From assembly GCF_001659605.2 (NCBI RefSeq), contig NC_035178.2, positions 8,254,062-8,318,061 of the forward strand: DNA of 64,000 nt, written 5' to 3'. Each line of letters starts with the position of its first letter. The stretch's first letter is position 1. Below, one piece after another: positions 48,590-61,654 of the stretch. The stretch comes from Manihot esculenta. Taxonomy: Eukaryota > Streptophyta > Magnoliopsida > Malpighiales > Euphorbiaceae. The notes below the pieces were generated by a model. The model did no database searches. It was given only the letters and a program-made list of their open reading frames with translations, and was not told where the DNA came from. A program made the translations under genes and the position numbers.

Positions 48590-49035
48590 TTTTTAAAAAA
48601 TATTCGGTTGGTTCAGTTTAAATAAATTTAAAATTAAAAATTTAATATTTATATAAATCGAATTGAATCGATTTTAATCAGAAATTGAATCGAATTAAAT
48701 CGATCTGATTCGATTTGATTTGGTTTGATTTAATCAGTTTAAATTTTTAATAAAATTTTTATTTTTATCATTTATTTTTAATATTTTAAAATTTAATTAA
48801 AATATTTTAACTTTAATATAATCTAATATCTTTATATTATTAAAAATAATATAGTATTATTACTAATCGGTTCACTTTATTTTTTTTTAATTTTTTTATG
48901 ATTAAAATTGAATAAAATTTAAATAATCGAAATTTTTAAAATTAAAAATCCAATCGTAATATATAAAAAATTAAATTAAATTTATAAATTAATTCAATTT
49001 GATCAATTTTTTTAAATTTTAACCGAATGCTCAGT
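48590..49035. repeat. Possible inverted-repeat element rich in AATCGATT/TCGGTT motifs
   Basis: Left end TATTCGGTTGGTTCAG and right end AACCGAATGCTCAG share an inverted ATTCGGTT core. Between them are repeated GAATTGAATCGATT and CTGATTCGATTTG units, similar in style to subterminal arrays of MITE-like elements. The ends and any target duplication are not clear. Confidence 0.35.
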
Positions 49036-52000
49036 AAATAATATTTTACTTAATTATTCGAAATATTTCTTTTCACCTTGGAACTTTTTTACTTATCAAC
49101 TATTTAGGTTACATTTTAGTTTAAATACATTCGAATATTACGAATAAATAATATCTTATATTTTATATTAATAATTGTAGAACAAAAGATAACGTATAAG
49201 ACCAGTGTTAATTTATTTTATAAAATCAATTATTGAAGTTTAATTATGAACCTGAGTTATTTCTTTGAATAAAAAGCGATATTAAACATTTTGTTTGAAA
49301 TAAAAGTGTGAAATGAAACAAAATGTATACTAAATTTTTCTTTAATAATCTCTTTTTCGTTTCAAATGTGAGAAAAAAATTTTCATTCTTTAAAATTTAT
49401 AAAAAAGTATTTTATTTTTAAATAGATATTTCTGATATAAATATGACATAACTGAGTGAATAAATTTTTAAATATTAAATAATATATATTAAAAATATTG
49501 CAAAAAATAACCAAGAGCTCGTTCGAAAGGAGACTGCAAAATTTTATATTAGAATACCATTGATCTAAGTGCACCGAGTGAATTAATTAAAAAAAAAAAG
49601 GTAATAGGGTTTAACAAATAAAAGAACTGATTAATTATTTTTTATTAAAATGATATAAAATTCCAAATGTGGTGGAAAACAAAAGGTAGGAGGAATGATG
49701 AATAGAAAACGTAGAGTCACATGGATGATGTAAATTGGATTTTGATGAGTAGGTTTAAGAATAAAGAAGTGTAAGATTAGGTGAAGGGATGGATTCCCAT
49801 GGAATCCACCATTTTTCAACAAGGAATATACTATTTCTTGAATTTGTCCACTTCCTCATTTTCACACCTTCTCCTCTAACAACCCTACTAAATCCCACCT
49901 TTTTTTTGGAATAAATTAAAGTATTAGGCAAGCCAGGATACCTTCTGCGGCATAATCTTTCAGTTTTTCATTTTTTTCCTTTTATAAGTTAGAACAAAAT
50001 AGAGGATATACAGAAATAAATTATTTATAAAATATTATTTTAATTAATTTTTTTAACCAGTGTCAAATTAAGAGACAAAATATAATTATTTTAATTTGAC
50101 AAATGACATATCCAACATCACATAAGATTTGAAGTTAATTAAATTAAAATTTTATATTATAAATTAAAACAAATAAATAAATTTTCTTAGTACAACATTT
50201 ATCCTAATAATACAATAAAAAAACAGTGAAAAAATTGGTGGAGGATAAACATATCTACTAAAAAAGACATTAAGATTTGATTCCTTTAAATGGTATTCCT
50301 TTCCGTAGAAACTAATGGCCACTCCCAATTAATTAACGTCTTCTTGGAGAATTTCTTCTTTGCTTATGGATTATCGGCGTATAGCGACCTGTGGCATCTC
50401 TCAAACAAATAGCCCAGACCTAAATTTGGTAATTCTATTGGGAATTAGAAATAAAAAATAGGAATAATTCATAAAAAATATTTTTTATATTTTTTAATAT
50501 TTACAATATTTAAAAAAAATTAAATAAAATTATTAAAAAAAACCTATTTTTCACGCTTTGAAATCTTATTAAAATTTGTATATATAAATTTATTAATATA
50601 TTTTATTTTTTAAATTAACATTTAATAATAAAAAATTAATTATTTTATTAAAAAATATTTTTTAAAAAAATATTATTCAAATATAATTTTTTTTTACAGA
50701 TAAATGGAAGCTAAGTCTCTCGATTTTTATTTAAAGGTATGTTTACTTCAATTTTTTTGTTAAAGGACAAATAAATTATAATCTAATATAATTGTGTAAT
50801 TTAAACTATGAAAATTTTAATATTTTAATTAATACAAAAATTTTTAAAAATATATAAAAATAGTAAATAATTTTAAAATTTATAAAAATAAATTTTATTA
50901 AAAAATAATACTATATTAGATTAGAGTTTATTTGATTTTTATTAAAAATATATAGGTTTACTTGAAAAAAAATTAAATTGGTCTTATTTATTTTTTAAAT
51001 AAAAATATAAAAATTTAATTGAAACTTATTTTAAATAAAAAATGTGATAAAAATTCGGTGAGAGATACTTTGTTCGGTATGGATTACATAAAATTAATAA
51101 AATTTTACCTCGATGCGAAAAAAAACTAATAGTTGGTTATTGTAATTATAAAATTTAAATTATTAATTATTGTAGATTCTACATATTTTCTATTACTCAT
51201 GTAATAATAATCTAAATTATAATAATCACAATTAATAAAATGCATATGAAATAATATGAATTTTTTATTTTTAATTAAAAATTTTGAATTACTGAAGTCA
51301 ACTGGAAGAAAAGAAAAGAAAAGAAAGATTTTCAATTTTTCCCCCTGTTTCTCTGTAAACTGAAGTGTAGAAGGAAAGAAAAGTAGGAGAGACGTAAAAA
51401 GAAAGAGAGGGACTGCAACAAATGTTAACCAATATACATATATTATTTTTTTATATATCTAAAATTTATTAACTGAATTATTCTAAATTTATACAGGATA
51501 GACTTAAAAGGGTAAAATATTTATTTTTAAATTTTAAAAATATTCAATACATATATATAACTTTGTTCAATAGCAATTTTGAAATTAGTGTTAAGTTAAA
51601 ATATTAATATTAGTAGTTGATAAAGTAAATTATAAAAAAAATATTTTTAATAATATTTAATTAATTGTTATTACAATAGTTATTCGCTATTAAAATAATT
51701 AATAATATTGCAGAGTAAGGTCTACATATATATGCATGTTCCTTTCAACTGTTTAACATGTTTACTTAAAAGTTAAAACAATACTATTGTATGAAACAGA
51801 CAGATGAAGTTAATTTTTAGTATAAGAAAACTTCATTGGTAATCATACAATATTATAAAAAGGTGGCTCAATACATGAGGTATTCCACACTTGTGATTTT
51901 TTAAAAGATTTAGACGGATTTATTTATGAAAAATAATTTATTTTTAAAAAATATTTTTTTATAAAATATATTTTTAAAAAAATAATTTATTTTTTATTAT

Positions 52001-52139
52001 TTAATTTTAATTTAAAAAATAAAATTTATTAATATATTTATATATAAATATTTTTAAAATAAAAAAATTATTCCTTTTAAAATAATTTATTTTTTTATAA
52101 AAAATATTTTTCTAAAAAGTATTTTCTATAAATTAAACT

Positions 52140-52440
52140 AACCCTTGATTCAATCTTACCGACGGACACTAATTGGGTTTGGGGTCCATTTCATTGAAAA
52201 GTTCACCGTAAAAACAGAGAGGAACATGAAAATGGGTTGTGATTGGCAACAGGGTGGGACCTACACTGATCTTCAAAATCTCATGATAAGTTTGTGTGGG
52301 TTCTCCCTAATGAGGTCTCTCCATCATCAGAGAACTTTGAACAAAAGGGCGCTTTGTTGCCGTCTTATCCTAAACCTGGACCTGGACCACTGCTCTATGG
52401 ATCGGAACATGTAGATAAGGTGGGCTCAGCCTTTTTTTAC
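52140..52440. other. Unassigned less AT-rich island
   Basis: About 300 bases of mixed composition inside an AT desert, open in two plus frames (52145-52414 and 52294-52482). The translations match no family I recognise. Could be a relic of a gene or element exon. Confidence 0.3.
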
Positions 52441-52974
52441 ACGAGAAATTCTTATTTCAATCAAATTTATATAGATTTATAATTTAAATATTTACAACTT
52501 TATATAAATTATTCTATAATCTCATACTACAAATCTATATAAATTTAATCTAAGTAAACTATCTAAACAGTAAAAAAATGAAATAGTTGAGAAGCTCAAA
52601 AGAAAAATTGTATAAATCTAACTGAATTAAATAATAGAAACAAATTAAAATAAATCTTTTCTTTCTTTTTTATTTGGTAAGTCAATTCTAAAAACTTTGC
52701 AGTTTCCCATTGTAGAGTGTTTTTACTTGCTTCAGATAATTCACAGACATGAAAAAGCAATAAGGGTGCTTGAAAATGACGCTATGCACTTTAGCCAACA
52801 ACTACTACGGGTGTGGCAATTCAGGCTTTAATAGAGACGTTTGACGAGGGTTCTCACTTCTCACCAATGCAAAGAGATTATAGTGGTGGGGAATATTTTT
52901 CCATTACTCATTTCACCATAACCCATTTATTTTTATATTGAAATCATAATAGTTCCGATTTATATAAAAATTAG

Positions 52975-53460
52975 TAGATCACAATGAATCGAGTTTGATA
53001 ATGATTGAATTTCTGACATCCGGATTGAGACCGTATCGAAGAAAAAATAAATCTAAAATCTAGTAAAATCTATTGAGCAGATCATCCATCAACGTGCCAT
53101 CCAGCTCGTGATTAAAACAGGTTAAATTGATCTAAAATTTGGATTTATCAGAGGAGAGTTTAGTTCGAGTGACGTGACGTGAAATAGGAAAATAGACCCA
53201 GTTATTTCGCGACTCTATCAGTATGCGCGCTAAAAAAAAATTAAATGGCCACATAATAGGAATGGATATGCTGGTATATTTATACGTACAAATCTATATA
53301 CAGGGATAGGTGGTGGCACTATAATAGTGTGACAATTATGAATTACTGAAAAATAAAAAAATAAATAAAGAGAAATACGTGATTTTTCCAAATTAAGTTT
53401 ACATAATCTTGTAAACCCTATATCTTTATAAAAATTATCTTTAACGGTAATAATTCTCCT
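52975..53460 (+). repeat. Unnamed dispersed repeat family R1, copy 4
   Basis: Aligned blocks: AATAGACCCAGTTATTTCGC, CGACTCTATCAGTATGCGCG, AAAATTAAATGGCCACATAATAGG, ACGTACAAATCTATATACAG, GATAGGTGGTGGCACTATAA, then TGACAATTATGAATTACTG and the A-rich end. Same strand as the other three copies. Confidence 0.6.
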
Positions 53461-54149
53461 GCTAATATACAGAAACTGCAAAAGTAATCATGGAGATTCT
53501 CCAAAGTAACTTATTCTCATAGAGATAGAATCTGCAGAATGGTGATGGAGAAAAAGTAGGAATTTGACAGGATTGCATGTGTGAAGTGAAAATGATTTCT
53601 CAAGGTTTTGGAATCAGGAAGTCCTTTAAATTTCTTCATGGGTACAAAAATTTGGCCAATTTATAAATGTGGCACATCTTCAATCTTTACCTTCCACTCG
53701 ATGGGCCATAAATAATAGATATAAACTATTATGTCTTTTATAGAAAATAAAAGATATAAATTAGAATAATATATTCAATAATGAAACAATATAAATCTGT
53801 TAAAAGCTTGTTATCATTTTTTTTAAAATAAATTCAATTAAATTTTTATATTTTTACTTGATAATCAAATAAATTTAATTTATTTATTTTTTATTAAATA
53901 AATTATAATTTAATATAATATTATTTTTAATAATAAAATTCAATATGTTTAAGGCCAAATCAACTTAAATTAGAAAAATAGGGGTTTTGCTTATGCAAAT
54001 CCAACCATATCTAAATAAAAGTCTCAATAATTGAAATTAGTTTTATAAAATCAAATAATATTACACACTTGGAGATCAAAGCCTCCTCTTTACTAACTAT
54101 CAAAAACTCCGCAATGAAACCCTTGTCGCTCGCTTTCTCTCCAGGTTTT

Positions 54150-54290
54150 TTTGTATTTAACTTCAATACAATTGAATTCTACCCACAGCTACCTTCGTTT
54201 TACCAATTATGTCAGCACTACCAATATTCAAATAAAATCTTATAAAATAAACTTTAATTAATTAATTAATATAATAACAAATTAAAAGAT
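54150..54290 (+). repeat. Dispersed repeat family R3, copy 1
   Basis: Shares AACTTCAATACAATTGAATTC, then TAATTAATTAATTAATATAAT and ATTAGGTT, in the same order, with 63555-63670. Short and non-coding. Confidence 0.5.
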
Positions 54291-57254
54291 TAGGTTAGGA
54301 GCTAAAGAAGATTACCATCTTCTTCCCTTTCTTTTGCCTTATATGTGCTTTTTCATTTTTTTTTAAGTCAGATTATTTTTAAATTTCGCTAAAACTAATT
54401 TAAATTTGCATATAATAGATCTTTTAAAAATTTGCATAGATCTATTAAAAAAGTAAAATATTTCGTCCTAGAAATAACAATAATATTTAAAGATTTAAAT
54501 GGTAATTCATCTAATTTTTATTAATAATTAGAGTAAATTACATTTTAATTATTAAATTATAGCATAATTAACGAAATAATTTCTATATTTTTAAAATAAA
54601 ATTTTTAAACCTCATCTATTTTTATTTCATCCAAATGTATCGCCCTTCCATCAATTTCTCCGTGAATCCAAAGATAAATGACGGGTTAAAACTCTAAAAA
54701 ATAATTTTTTATTTCTTATTGTACCATACAACGTATATAAAAAAGATTTTTACGTCTAAAAATCTAAATCTTGTTTTTTTTTTTTTTTAATTCTCATTCT
54801 CTTCTTTGAAAATTACCAGTAGATTGAGAGAATAATTAATTTGATAGTTTTGCTTGAACAGATAAACGATGAACTACTAAAATTAAATTTTTTTCAAGAT
54901 AAATTGTGTTAGAAAAGTTTGAGTAGTTTGAATATGTATTAGAAAAATTGAAAATTTTATTGTTAATTTGTATATTTTTATTGTTTATGATAGTAGCAAA
55001 AATAATTTAGTTGTATGAAGTATTTTATTTTTTGTCAATTGTAAAAAGTGTTTGAATATATGAAAATGTTTATTTTTTGATAGTTGTTTAGCTGTAAAAG
55101 ATAGGAGGAATTGAAAATAGAAAAAAGTCTGGAAAATATACAGAATTTGACTGATATATTTTAATAAGAAGTGACTGTATAAGTATTTACAGATTTAATC
55201 CGGTAATAAAATATATCTAAATAAATTTGAGAGTTCTCAACTCTCAATTTTCAGTTCCCTATTTCAAAAAGAAAAAAAAAAAACTGTACAAACGCCATAA
55301 ACAACTTTAAAAGTTTATGATTTGAAATGAAATGAAATTTATACATCTCAAATTCAAGGTCTAAAGTGGAAATTATAAAAAAATATATATATTTTTTTAT
55401 TTTTTCAGATATGATTCACAAAAATATATTAAAACCTCAATTTTGCAGCACAATGAGTAAATAATATATAGAAGAAAAAAAATATTAGCAAATTGTGAAA
55501 TTTTTTTAAAAAAATTACTTGTATATAAGATGAAATCAGCAAATGAATTTTTATTTTTTAAATAAATTAACAAATGAAAATAGCAAAAGTATCAAAAACA
55601 GAAAATAATAGCAACTGCAAAACAGGAAGAGCCAATAATTTTTCCTCTAAAATTCCATTTAATTAGGCTGTGTAGAGTAATTAAGTATCAGACAGTAGAA
55701 TTATTGAGTTTATTGGCAACTAATAGATATAAAAAACCAAACAACCAAACAATTCCTAAGGTTGCGTTACTCTCTTAAAAATTTTTATATTTGAATAGGG
55801 ATTTTGGATTGGTCAATTTAAAAAATACTTTTTTATGATATATTTAATTTATTATTTTATTAATATATATATATAATCTTACTATTCTATATAATCCAGC
55901 TATCTGGAGTCCATGTTTTTTTGACGTTGAATGTTTATGCAAGAGTTTCATGTAATACTTTAACATAAACATTTTTTTAAACAATATAACTTAAATTGTG
56001 AAGTTATAAAATATTAAAACAATATTTTTGTAATGCTTCTATTTATTACAAAAATTTTATTGATTTTGTAATGAATCTAGTAGGATTCTTAAAAAATAAA
56101 AATTATTTCTTTTAAACACATATGAATATTCGGACTTGTTAATGGTACAGTGATTTATTAGCTTTATAAATTAAAAAAAAAAACATTAATTTAATAAAAT
56201 CAATCACCAGTATTTTTATTAATATTTTTTTTATTTAGTTTTATTAGTATATTGATAGAAGGATTTTGGTAAAAGGGATTATGAAATCAATCAATTATAA
56301 AATGCACTTGACTTCAATCTAGTGACACACTTAACCTTGTCTCTCTCCTAATCTCTACCTCTAACAAAAGCCATCACTCCCTTTTTTGACTGTCTTGGAA
56401 AAGCTCTCTTCTTCATATTCTTCTTCTAAATTACTTATTCTTTATCCAACCTACATGTGTATGCCATTACCTACATGGTTGCAATTACAATAAATTTTAA
56501 AAAATTAATTTTATTATATAAAATTAAAAAAATTAAACTATAATCGAAAATAAACATTAAAGTATTGGCATCTACGCACACTATGCTTGAATTAAATGAA
56601 TCTTCCATGTTACCTGACAAACTCCTTGAGAGTGATGTTTCTCAAATCTCAATTTTGAATTGTTAAGGAGGACTAAAAAATATAAATATATATTTTTGAT
56701 TCTGATTTAATTTTAATATTGATTTTTATTTCAGTTTCAGTATCACACGACTTTCGATTTTTATAATAAAATTTAAATTTAAATAAAATAATTAAATAAT
56801 TTTAATATAATATTAATATTATTTATATCAAACTAATAAATTTCACATTTTAATCTCAAAATAATATCAAATATCTATAATATCATATAATATTTTCATT
56901 TAAATTTTATTAAAATACTAAATAATTAAATATAATATAATTTTTTATTATAATTTTCAAACTCTTAAAAAAAACTCTCAATAGATTTTTCACAAAATTT
57001 ATTATAATATTTACGCTATAAATAAATTCTAATTAAAGGAGTTTTTATCATTTATATGATATATTATAAATTTATTTAATTTTTTTATTTTATTACAGTA
57101 AAACTATATAATTTTAGATAAAATTATATAGTATTTAAATATAGTTTAGTTGGATAATATTTTTTAAATAATTATAATTATTATAATTTAATTTATTTTT
57201 AATTTTTTAAAATTATATTTTAATTAATATATAATTTAATATATATATGATTGA

Positions 57255-57800
57255 TTTTAATAATTTATATTCTATTAATATAAATTCTATTAATATGTAA
57301 ATGTTATATAATATAATTTATTTAAATAGAATTAAGTATAATTAATAAATTAAATTAATTAACTTATACTTTTATAAATCGTTAATAATTGATTAATGAC
57401 TAAAATATATAATAACTATATATATAATTAATAATAATTGTAAATATATATATATTTATATATAATTATTTTAATAATTTATATTTGATTAATATAATTC
57501 TATTAATATTGAGATAATATATATAAATAATTTATTTAAATAGAATAAATTTTAATTAGTTAATTTAATTAATTAAATTATACTATTATAAATATTAATA
57601 ATTTATTAATAACTAAAAAATATATTAATTTTATATTGTTAGTACACATATATAAATAATAATAATTATTATAAATATAAATACATATATATAATTATTT
57701 TAGTAATTTATATTCTAATAGTATAATTTTTATTTTTTTTATATATATAATTTATTTAAATAAATAAACTATAATTAATTAATTAAATTGATTAAATAGA
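57255..57800. repeat. AT-only degenerate tandem array, about 214-229 bp period
   Basis: TTTTAATAATTTATATT starts at 57255, recurs at 57469 and, with one change, at 57698. Each is followed by similar TCTATTAATAT, ATAATTTATTTAAATAGAAT and TTAATTAATTAAATT blocks, so at least two and a half copies of a unit of about 220 bases stand in tandem. Base composition is nearly pure A/T. It ends about 200 bases before the serine decarboxylase promoter. Confidence 0.65.
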
Positions 57801-58023
57801 ATAATAAAAAATATTTAATAATGAAATAATATTATAATTATATGTGTGTAATTTTATTGAAATTATGTGATATATAAAATATATTATTCTAATTATATAT
57901 TAAAATTATAATATTATTATAAATGGAGCATAAAGATCTGCGCATGAAAAATCTAAATAAACCGGTATAAAACAAAGAACCAAACAGCCCCTAAGGACGA
58001 TTAAATAGAGCAAAGGCTCTGCC

Positions 58024-58031
58024 TATAAATA
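58024..58031 (+). promoter_or_regulatory. TATA box of the serine decarboxylase gene
   Basis: TATAAATA in a sharp change from AT-only DNA to mixed composition; predicts a start near 58055. The leader is then split by an intron before the ATG at 58221. Confidence 0.7.
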
Positions 58032-58119
58032 GTGACAAGCGAATGAGCGACGAAGTCTCCCTTTACCTACCATTTCGTTTCCCTCGATTTGAGCGATAGC
58101 CATCGTCTCCTTCGTGCAG

Positions 58120-58209
58120 GTACACTTTCTCTCTGTCGTATTTCCAGATCTATAGTTGCTCACATCCATGTTCATTTGAAAAATTTATAATCTAATCTGT
58201 TGTTTTTAG
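58120..58209 (+). other. Predicted 5'-UTR intron of the serine decarboxylase gene
   Basis: GTGCAG|GTACAC at 58119/58120 and TTGTTTTTAG|AATTG at 58209/58210 form a plausible 90-base intron ending 11 bases before the start codon. Inferred from splice signals only. Confidence 0.6.
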
Positions 58210-58220
58210 AATTGAATCCC

Positions 58221-60338
58221 ATGGAATTTGCGGCGCATGTGAATGGAAAAAAGGCGGGGATCTTGGCGGAGGACTTCGATTTGTCGGCTGTGGTTGACGT
58301 TGAGCCTCTTCCTCCGGTTGTAACGGCGGATGATGTGGTGGGAAGTAAAGATGGAAAGAAACAAAATGGCAGAGAGATTGTGTTAGGCAGAAATGTGCAC
58401 ACTGAGTGTCTTGAGGTCACAGAGCCCGATGCTAACGATGACTTCACTGGTGATAAAGAGGCTTATATGGCCAGCGTTTTGGCTAGGTATCGAAAGACCT
58501 TGATTGAAAGAACCAGGCATCATTTAGGTAAGTAATATTAGTAGGTTTAAATGGAATTGCAGCTTTGTTTTTTGGTAATTTGGTTTCTTTATAGCTCTAT
58601 TCGGGACACTTGGCTTTGAGGTTATTAATGAAGTTTCTTACAGTTCATATTAATGTTTGGATAGAAGTTGGCGTTGCTTGTTAGTTGAGTGAGCTTGGAG
58701 ATTTGCAATTTTGTTACAGCTTGTACTACTTATGACAGATTGACATCTTTTACGCTAGAAATGCTTAAAACAAGTTGGATGCATGTTAAGTTGCTTGCAA
58801 TTTCTTTTGAGATACTTGTTATCTAATAGAAATGCATCCTAAAGTTTACAAGTATTTGGTTTGTCAATCTAGCAAATGGTTAGAAGATTCCAAATGTCGT
58901 ATCTGATAGTTTTATCTGATACAGGTTATCCATATAATCTGGATTTTGATTATGGCGCTTTGGCACAGTTGCAACATTTCTCCATCAACAATCTTGGTGA
59001 TCCATTTATTGAAAGTAATTATGGTGTCCATTCTAGACAGTTTGAAGTTGGTGTTTTAGATTGGTTTGCCCGTCTATGGGAGATAGAGAAAAATGATTAC
59101 TGGGGTTACATAACAAATTGCGGCACAGAAGGAAACCTTCATGGGATTCTAGTAGGGTCAGTACTTTTCACCTCTGGCTGTTTTTAGGTTCTTGTTGATT
59201 ATTGAGTGTCTGAAATGAGTGGAATGGTTAAACATGTTAACGATGCAGGAGGGAAGTGTTGCCAGATGGAATTCTGTATGCATCACGAGAGTCACACTAT
59301 TCCGTCTTCAAAGCTGCTCGCATGTATAGAATGGAATGCGTGAAGATTGACTGTCTGATGTCTGGTGAAATTGATTGTGCAGATTTTAAGGCTAAACTAA
59401 ACCAGGACAAACCAGCCATCATCAATGTTAACATAGGTATCTTTCTTACTGTTAGGCATATGAAGTGTAAACATGTCTTTGTGCAAGCATATTACTAATT
59501 TGTTTCAATGTACTATTATTAATGCAGGCACAACTGTGAAAGGAGCTGTAGATGACCTTGATCTTGTCATACAAACCCTTGAAGAAAGTGGATTTACACA
59601 TGATCGGTTTTACATCCACTGTGATGGCGCTTTATTTGGACTTATGATGCCTTTCGTCAAGCGGGTAAGTGATGTACTGTTAAGATTGGTGCTCACTTGT
59701 TAGATACTCATTTTCCCTGATATCATGGTTACTGTCAGTCTATTGGGCTCATTATTGCTTGTGGTGAATAGGCGCCAAAAGTCACTTTCAAGAAGCCCAT
59801 CGGAAGTGTGAGTGTTTCTGGTCACAAGTTTGTTGGCTGTCCAATGCCATGTGGTGTGCAGATAACAAGGATGGAACACATTAATGCTCTCTCAAGGAAT
59901 GTTGAGTACCTTGCTTCAAGGGATGCTACAATCATGGGAAGCCGCAATGGCCATGCTCCTATCTTCCTTTGGTACACTCTCAACAGAAAAGGCTACATAG
60001 GATTCCAAAAAGAAGTACAGAAGTGTCTCAGAAATGCTCATTACCTGAAGGACCGACTACGTGATGCTGGGATCAGTGCTATGTTGAATGAGCTCAGCAG
60101 CACAGTTGTGTTTGAGCGGCCTCAAGATGAGGAGTTTGTGCGCCGGTGGCAACTAGCTTGTCAAGGGAACATTGCACATGTTATAGTGATGCCCAATGTC
60201 ACCATTGAAAAGTTGGATGATTTCTTGAATGAATTAATTGAGAAGCGCTCAACTTGGTATCAGGATGGACAGTTTCAGCCTCCATGTATTGCAGCGGATG
60301 TGGGAAATGAGAATTGTGGTTGTGCTCTGCATAAGTGA
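58221..60338 (+). CDS. Serine decarboxylase (PLP group II decarboxylase), 476 aa
   Basis: Five coding exons: 58221-58527, 58925-59156, 59249-59436, 59528-59664, 59772-60338, all GT..AG, phases closed, 476 residues (Arabidopsis SDC is about the same). The enzyme removes CO2 from serine to give ethanolamine, feeding choline and phosphatidyl-ethanolamine/choline synthesis; it is cytosolic and PLP-dependent. Seen in sequence: [11 protein letters not shown] at the start of the catalytic part, the substrate-side [50 protein letters not shown] with Asp275 (contacts the PLP ring nitrogen), and [11 protein letters not shown] with Lys307, the PLP Schiff-base lysine. The 60-70 residue N-terminal extension is normal for the plant enzyme. 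It was first annotated as a histidine decarboxylase in plants by similarity; serine is the established substrate. The ATG at 58221 is the first in frame. Confidence 0.95.
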
Positions 60339-60710
60339 AGAATTGTCATGAATGAGAATTATTACTCGGTTGTTCTAGTTGTTTAATGTTGTTACTTAAG
60401 ACTTTGATCATTTTAGAATCTAGATTGCTTGTTGAATTTTCCCCATGTCATCGTAATTTCATACATTCTTGTTGACATGTCCTGCTATTATCTTCTTGCG
60501 TCTGGGGTTGCTGAATTGTCATAAGTTGAGTTATGCCCAAGTATTAGGACCATTTGGTTTTTCATATTTATATGGTTCTCGCTCTTTGGACTTTCCGTTC
60601 CTTCCTGCAAATAAACAAACTTTCCGTTCCTTCCTGCAAATAAACAAATCCTGTGGAGCAAAATTGATGCGGGATGTGATCAAACGTACTCAATAAGCTG
60701 CCATTCTGCA
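60339..60710 (+). other. Serine decarboxylase 3' UTR region
   Basis: Mixed-composition DNA directly after the stop with several AATAAA motifs, two of them inside a 29-bp tandem duplication. The plus open frame at 60469-60696 is not recognised and is probably chance. Confidence 0.5.
60591..60648. repeat. Perfect 29-bp tandem duplication carrying AATAAA twice
   Basis: The unit beginning CTTTCCGTTCCTTCCTGC and ending AATAAACAAA occurs twice head to tail (60591-60619, 60620-60648). Each unit carries an AATAAA, so the duplication doubles a possible poly(A) signal of the serine decarboxylase gene. Confidence 0.9.
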
Positions 60711-61334
60711 TTTGGTTACCTTTGCTGTCTTTTGCTTATGAAGTGTTGAATATCTTGAGGCTTGGTCAACTCAGAGGTGATCTGCCTGCCCTTGGGCTTT
60801 GTGATTGCAGACTTGCGATTACTTTAGGCCAATATGTATATATACAACTTAAATAATTGTCTAAATTTATCACTAACACTCAATAACTTAATAATAATAA
60901 TAATAATAATAATTAAACAATATATAAATTTTGCACTTAAAACTCGTTCCATACAATTGTTTCCAAAGTTTAGGGTGTTAGATTAATTTTTTTAAGTAAA
61001 TTTCATGGTGCTAACATATATTCTGTTTTTTGATAAAACTTCAATGAAAAATTGGAAGAATGTGAATAGGGACGAACTTTAACTACTAACCATAGAAAAT
61101 CTCTCTCTCTCTTCTTTTAGATGAAAAACTTTTCTCTTCGTTTTTCTTTGGTTTTTCCTCACCAAGTCCACCATTTCTCTATCCCAATAAGACTTTTTTA
61201 AAGCTCAAATAATTTTCTAAAATACTTTTCAAAAATCAAAATGTTTGATACATAGCTAAAACTAATTAGCTATATTCAAATTTAAGTGACCAGATTTTTG
61301 GGAGTTGATTTTTATTTGGAGGAGACATGTATAT

Positions 61335-61382
61335 AGAATAGAGAAAGAGAGAGAGAGGGGGGAGGGAGGGGGATGAGAGGTA
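61335..61382 (+). repeat. Polypurine tract with G runs
   Basis: Uninterrupted purines including GAGAGAGAGAG followed by GGGGGGAGGGAGGGGG. Three G runs of three or more, one of them six long; could form triplex or quadruplex-like structure. No gene link is evident. Confidence 0.7.
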
Positions 61383-61654
61383 ATGAGAGTGACTTAATTT
61401 GTTTACTTGGAGATAAGACTTCTAATTTGTTCAGGGAAAATGTCATAAAAAAAACTTTATATATATATTTGGACAATTAATTTAAAAAAAATTAAATATT
61501 TGTGGATTTTAATAATTTTATTTAAATGTTTCAACTTTCATAATTGGAAAGCTATTTGACACCTAAACAAGTCTTGCTACCACATAAATATTAATTAAAA
61601 TTATTTTAATCAATTAATATTAATATATATTTTTTATATTTCTCACTCTCTATC

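Larger units (their letters stand above)
47559..58020. other. Intergenic between kinase and serine decarboxylase (divergent)
   Basis: 47559-47930 is less AT-rich and likely contains the kinase 5' leader and promoter; no TATA box was identified. From 48100 on the DNA is extremely AT-rich. It contains a palindromic AATTCGATT-rich patch (48590-49035), an unexplained less AT-rich island (52140-52440), an R1 repeat copy (about 52975-53460), an R3 repeat copy (about 54150-54290) and an AT-only tandem array (57255-57800). No protein-coding gene was recognised in over 10 kb. Confidence 0.6.
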
